From Pseudomonas sp. S35 (lineage in GTDB: Bacteria > Pseudomonadota > Gammaproteobacteria > Pseudomonadales > Pseudomonadaceae): DNA of 64,000 nt. A model generated the notes under the pieces. The model searched no databases. It saw only the letters and a program-made list of their open reading frames with translations, and had not been told where the DNA came from. The stretch lies in the NCBI RefSeq assembly GCF_009866765.1, contig NZ_CP019431.1, positions 5,394,001 through 5,458,000 of the forward strand, written 5' to 3'. The translations under genes were made by a program, and so were the position numbers. Of this stretch, positions 62,683-64,000 are shown in pieces. How positions within the stretch are numbered: the first letter of the stretch is position 1; each line of letters starts with the position of its first letter.

Positions 62683-62694
62683 AAATGTTATAAT
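62683..62694 (+). promoter_or_regulatory. Variant backbone promoter of the last gene
   Basis: AAATGTTATAAT, 22 nt before ATG 62716. Leader ACAACAAACAAGCCC. Confidence 0.65.
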
Positions 62695-62715
62695 ACAACA
62701 AACAAGCCCTACACC

Positions 62716-64000
62716 ATGAAAATCATTACCTATGTATTTTTAATAGTCTTATCGACTATTTCATCATTTGCTAACGCTGATAATATTGCTACCAGAGCAA
62801 ACGCTCATATGCAGTCATTAACAGAAGAAGAACGTGCGGCATCATTTACCGGCCCACTCGTGGAATCAATGTTTGGCTGTGAAATGACGCAGAGTGCAGT
62901 ACAAGGTGATGAATTTGGGAAGCATGAATGCGTAGGCAACAATAATCAGTTTAACAGTGGAACGTCAAAAGTACTGAACCCTGCAATTTTTTATACGCTC
63001 AATGCAATTTCTATCCTAGCTGCTCTGATATTGAGCAGATTCATTTACCTAAAGATATTTGTCGCTGCCTCTACCAAATTCAAGGATAAGAACTCCATTA
63101 TCACAGCCGGATCTGTTTCAGCTCTTATTTTAATATTTGCATCTCCTGTTTTTGTGAACGAACAAGGTATTAGGTACAATCTTTTCACAAAGCTGGCTAT
63201 TCAGGTCGTGGTTAAAGCGCTAGACATTGATGAAACGCATCAGTTTGAAGAATCACAAAAAACACGGGTTGAATTCCCTAAACGTTTCGTTCCGAACAAA
63301 GACTCTGGCGGAGCGATAAATGAATATAACGCGATTAGCTTTCAACTCTGCACTTCTAGTATGTCTATCCAAGAAGCTGCTAAACAGCAAAAAATCAAAT
63401 TCACAATTGACGAATCGAAAGGAGAAATTAAAGCTTTCCATCAGGTTGGTAGCTGCATTCTAGACATTAGCTTTTTGGTAGACATGAATACAGAAAGCAT
63501 CTCCAAAAGATTTGGGCTCCCAAGCTACTTAGATTCTGCTATAGAAACAGCCAAAAGGATCGTGGAAACAGAGTACACACTGAATGCCAAGAAGATTGCA
63601 GACAACATCATAAAAGCGGGTAGGCCCACCTTGGGTGTGGCCGATACCTATACTCCAGGCCAGCTTGATTGCAACGACGAAGCCAGTTTCAACCTTAGAG
63701 GGATGAGCCCTAGCAGCATCAAGGATTACGCCTTTGATGCGGCAAAGTGCATGCATGGGCGTGCAATAGATGAGCTGAACAAAGTGCCCACTTACACAGA
63801 GTCACTGATGCCAGCAGACAGAAACGTCAGGATCTGCTCGACGGTTGACCATAGCGCAGGGCAAGGGACAAATCTAAACCAGGACTCAAGCTCAACATCG
63901 TTTGTCGCTGATGAAACCCTAGAATCAACGTTGAGGGCGTGTGTAGAGCGTTCTTGTGCAGAGGATTCAAGCCCAAAGAATTGTTCTGACTCAATAAACT
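62716..64000 (+). CDS. Exported membrane protein, 3' end outside the window
   Basis: 428 codons visible, still open. Begins MKIITYVFLIVLSTISSFAN (signal peptide), then Cys pair in SMFGCEM and HECVGNN. Two membrane segments at about 95-115 and 130-150 (SILAALILSRFIYLKIF; GSVSALILIFASPVFV), then a Cys-rich periplasmic domain. The plan resembles the 889-aa protein before it. Third member of the set of exported backbone membrane proteins; family not recognised. Confidence 0.6.
   Translation, partial: MKIITYVFLIVLSTISSFANADNIATRANAHMQSLTEEERAASFTGPLVESMFGCEMTQSAVQGDEFGKHECVGNNNQFNSGTSKVLNPAIFYTLNAISILAALILSRFIYLKIFVAASTKFKDKNSIITAGSVSALILIFASPVFVNEQGIRYNLFTKLAIQVVVKALDIDETHQFEESQKTRVEFPKRFVPNKDSGGAINEYNAISFQLCTSSMSIQEAAKQQKIKFTIDESKGEIKAFHQVGSCILDISFLVDMNTESISKRFGLPSYLDSAIETAKRIVETEYTLNAKKIADNIIKAGRPTLGVADTYTPGQLDCNDEASFNLRGMSPSSIKDYAFDAAKCMHGRAIDELNKVPTYTESLMPADRNVRICSTVDHSAGQGTNLNQDSSSTSFVADETLESTLRACVERSCAEDSSPKNCSDSIN

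Overview
The window looks like part of a large conjugative plasmid or integrative conjugative element from a Pseudomonas. Host clues are an MvaT-family nucleoid protein (decayed), LigD in the PE-LIG-POL order usual for pseudomonads, a LexA box of the CTGT-N8-ACAG type, two chemoreceptors, a GGDEF protein and an OmpW-like porin. No rRNA or tRNA genes, replication initiator, CRISPR array or intact transposase was seen. Both ends are open: a minus-strand gene runs off the left edge and a plus-strand gene off the right.

Two kinds of DNA are interleaved. The AT-rich backbone carries a mobilization operon (10652-14688: membrane protein, coiled-coil protein, accessory protein, HUH relaxase), preceded by inverted repeats that are a candidate oriT. 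It also carries large exported polytopic membrane proteins (4178-7306, 59987-62656, 62716 to the edge), a small IcmC/DotE-like protein (27934-28728) and many short unknown genes. These suggest a very divergent type IVB (IncI/Dot-Icm-like) conjugation machine; that assignment is tentative. Almost every backbone transcription unit starts with the same signal: AAATGGTATAAT (an extended -10 with no recognisable -35), then 22-29 nt later an ATG, with an A-rich leader usually containing ACAAA and no Shine-Dalgarno sequence. About twenty copies occur on both strands, in front of backbone genes only. I consider this shared promoter/leader regulon the most interesting feature.

Cargo modules with ordinary ribosome binding sites and a different base composition sit between the backbone pieces. 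They are: a LexA-controlled UmuD-like peptidase (481-912); two tandem methyltransferase-like paralogues (1353-3076); a two-gene membrane operon resembling abortive-infection proteins (8410-10040); a PHP-ATPase of TrlF type flanked by short direct repeats (14724-17489); a Cap4-like nuclease converging on a HEPN/Toprim-type protein (18707-21932); secreted paralogues (25859-26969); a cluster with HEPN-like proteins (36606-40084); and a HigB/HigA-like toxin-antitoxin pair (41087-41673).

From 43 to 59 kb the cargo looks more chromosomal: an SRAP protein, a frameshifted mvaT, two methyl-accepting proteins, a diguanylate cyclase, an outer-membrane barrel, an AraC regulator, LigD with a DUF2188 protein, and a D12-class adenine methyltransferase. 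Decayed fragments there (an AaeA-like fusion-protein piece, a duplicated segment at 49.1 and 51.6 kb, a 5'-truncated gene) show past rearrangement. The machine that moves the element (relaxase, membrane proteins) and its cargo (SOS response, DNA repair, defence, sensing) fit a large self-transmissible element that protects and re-tunes its host.
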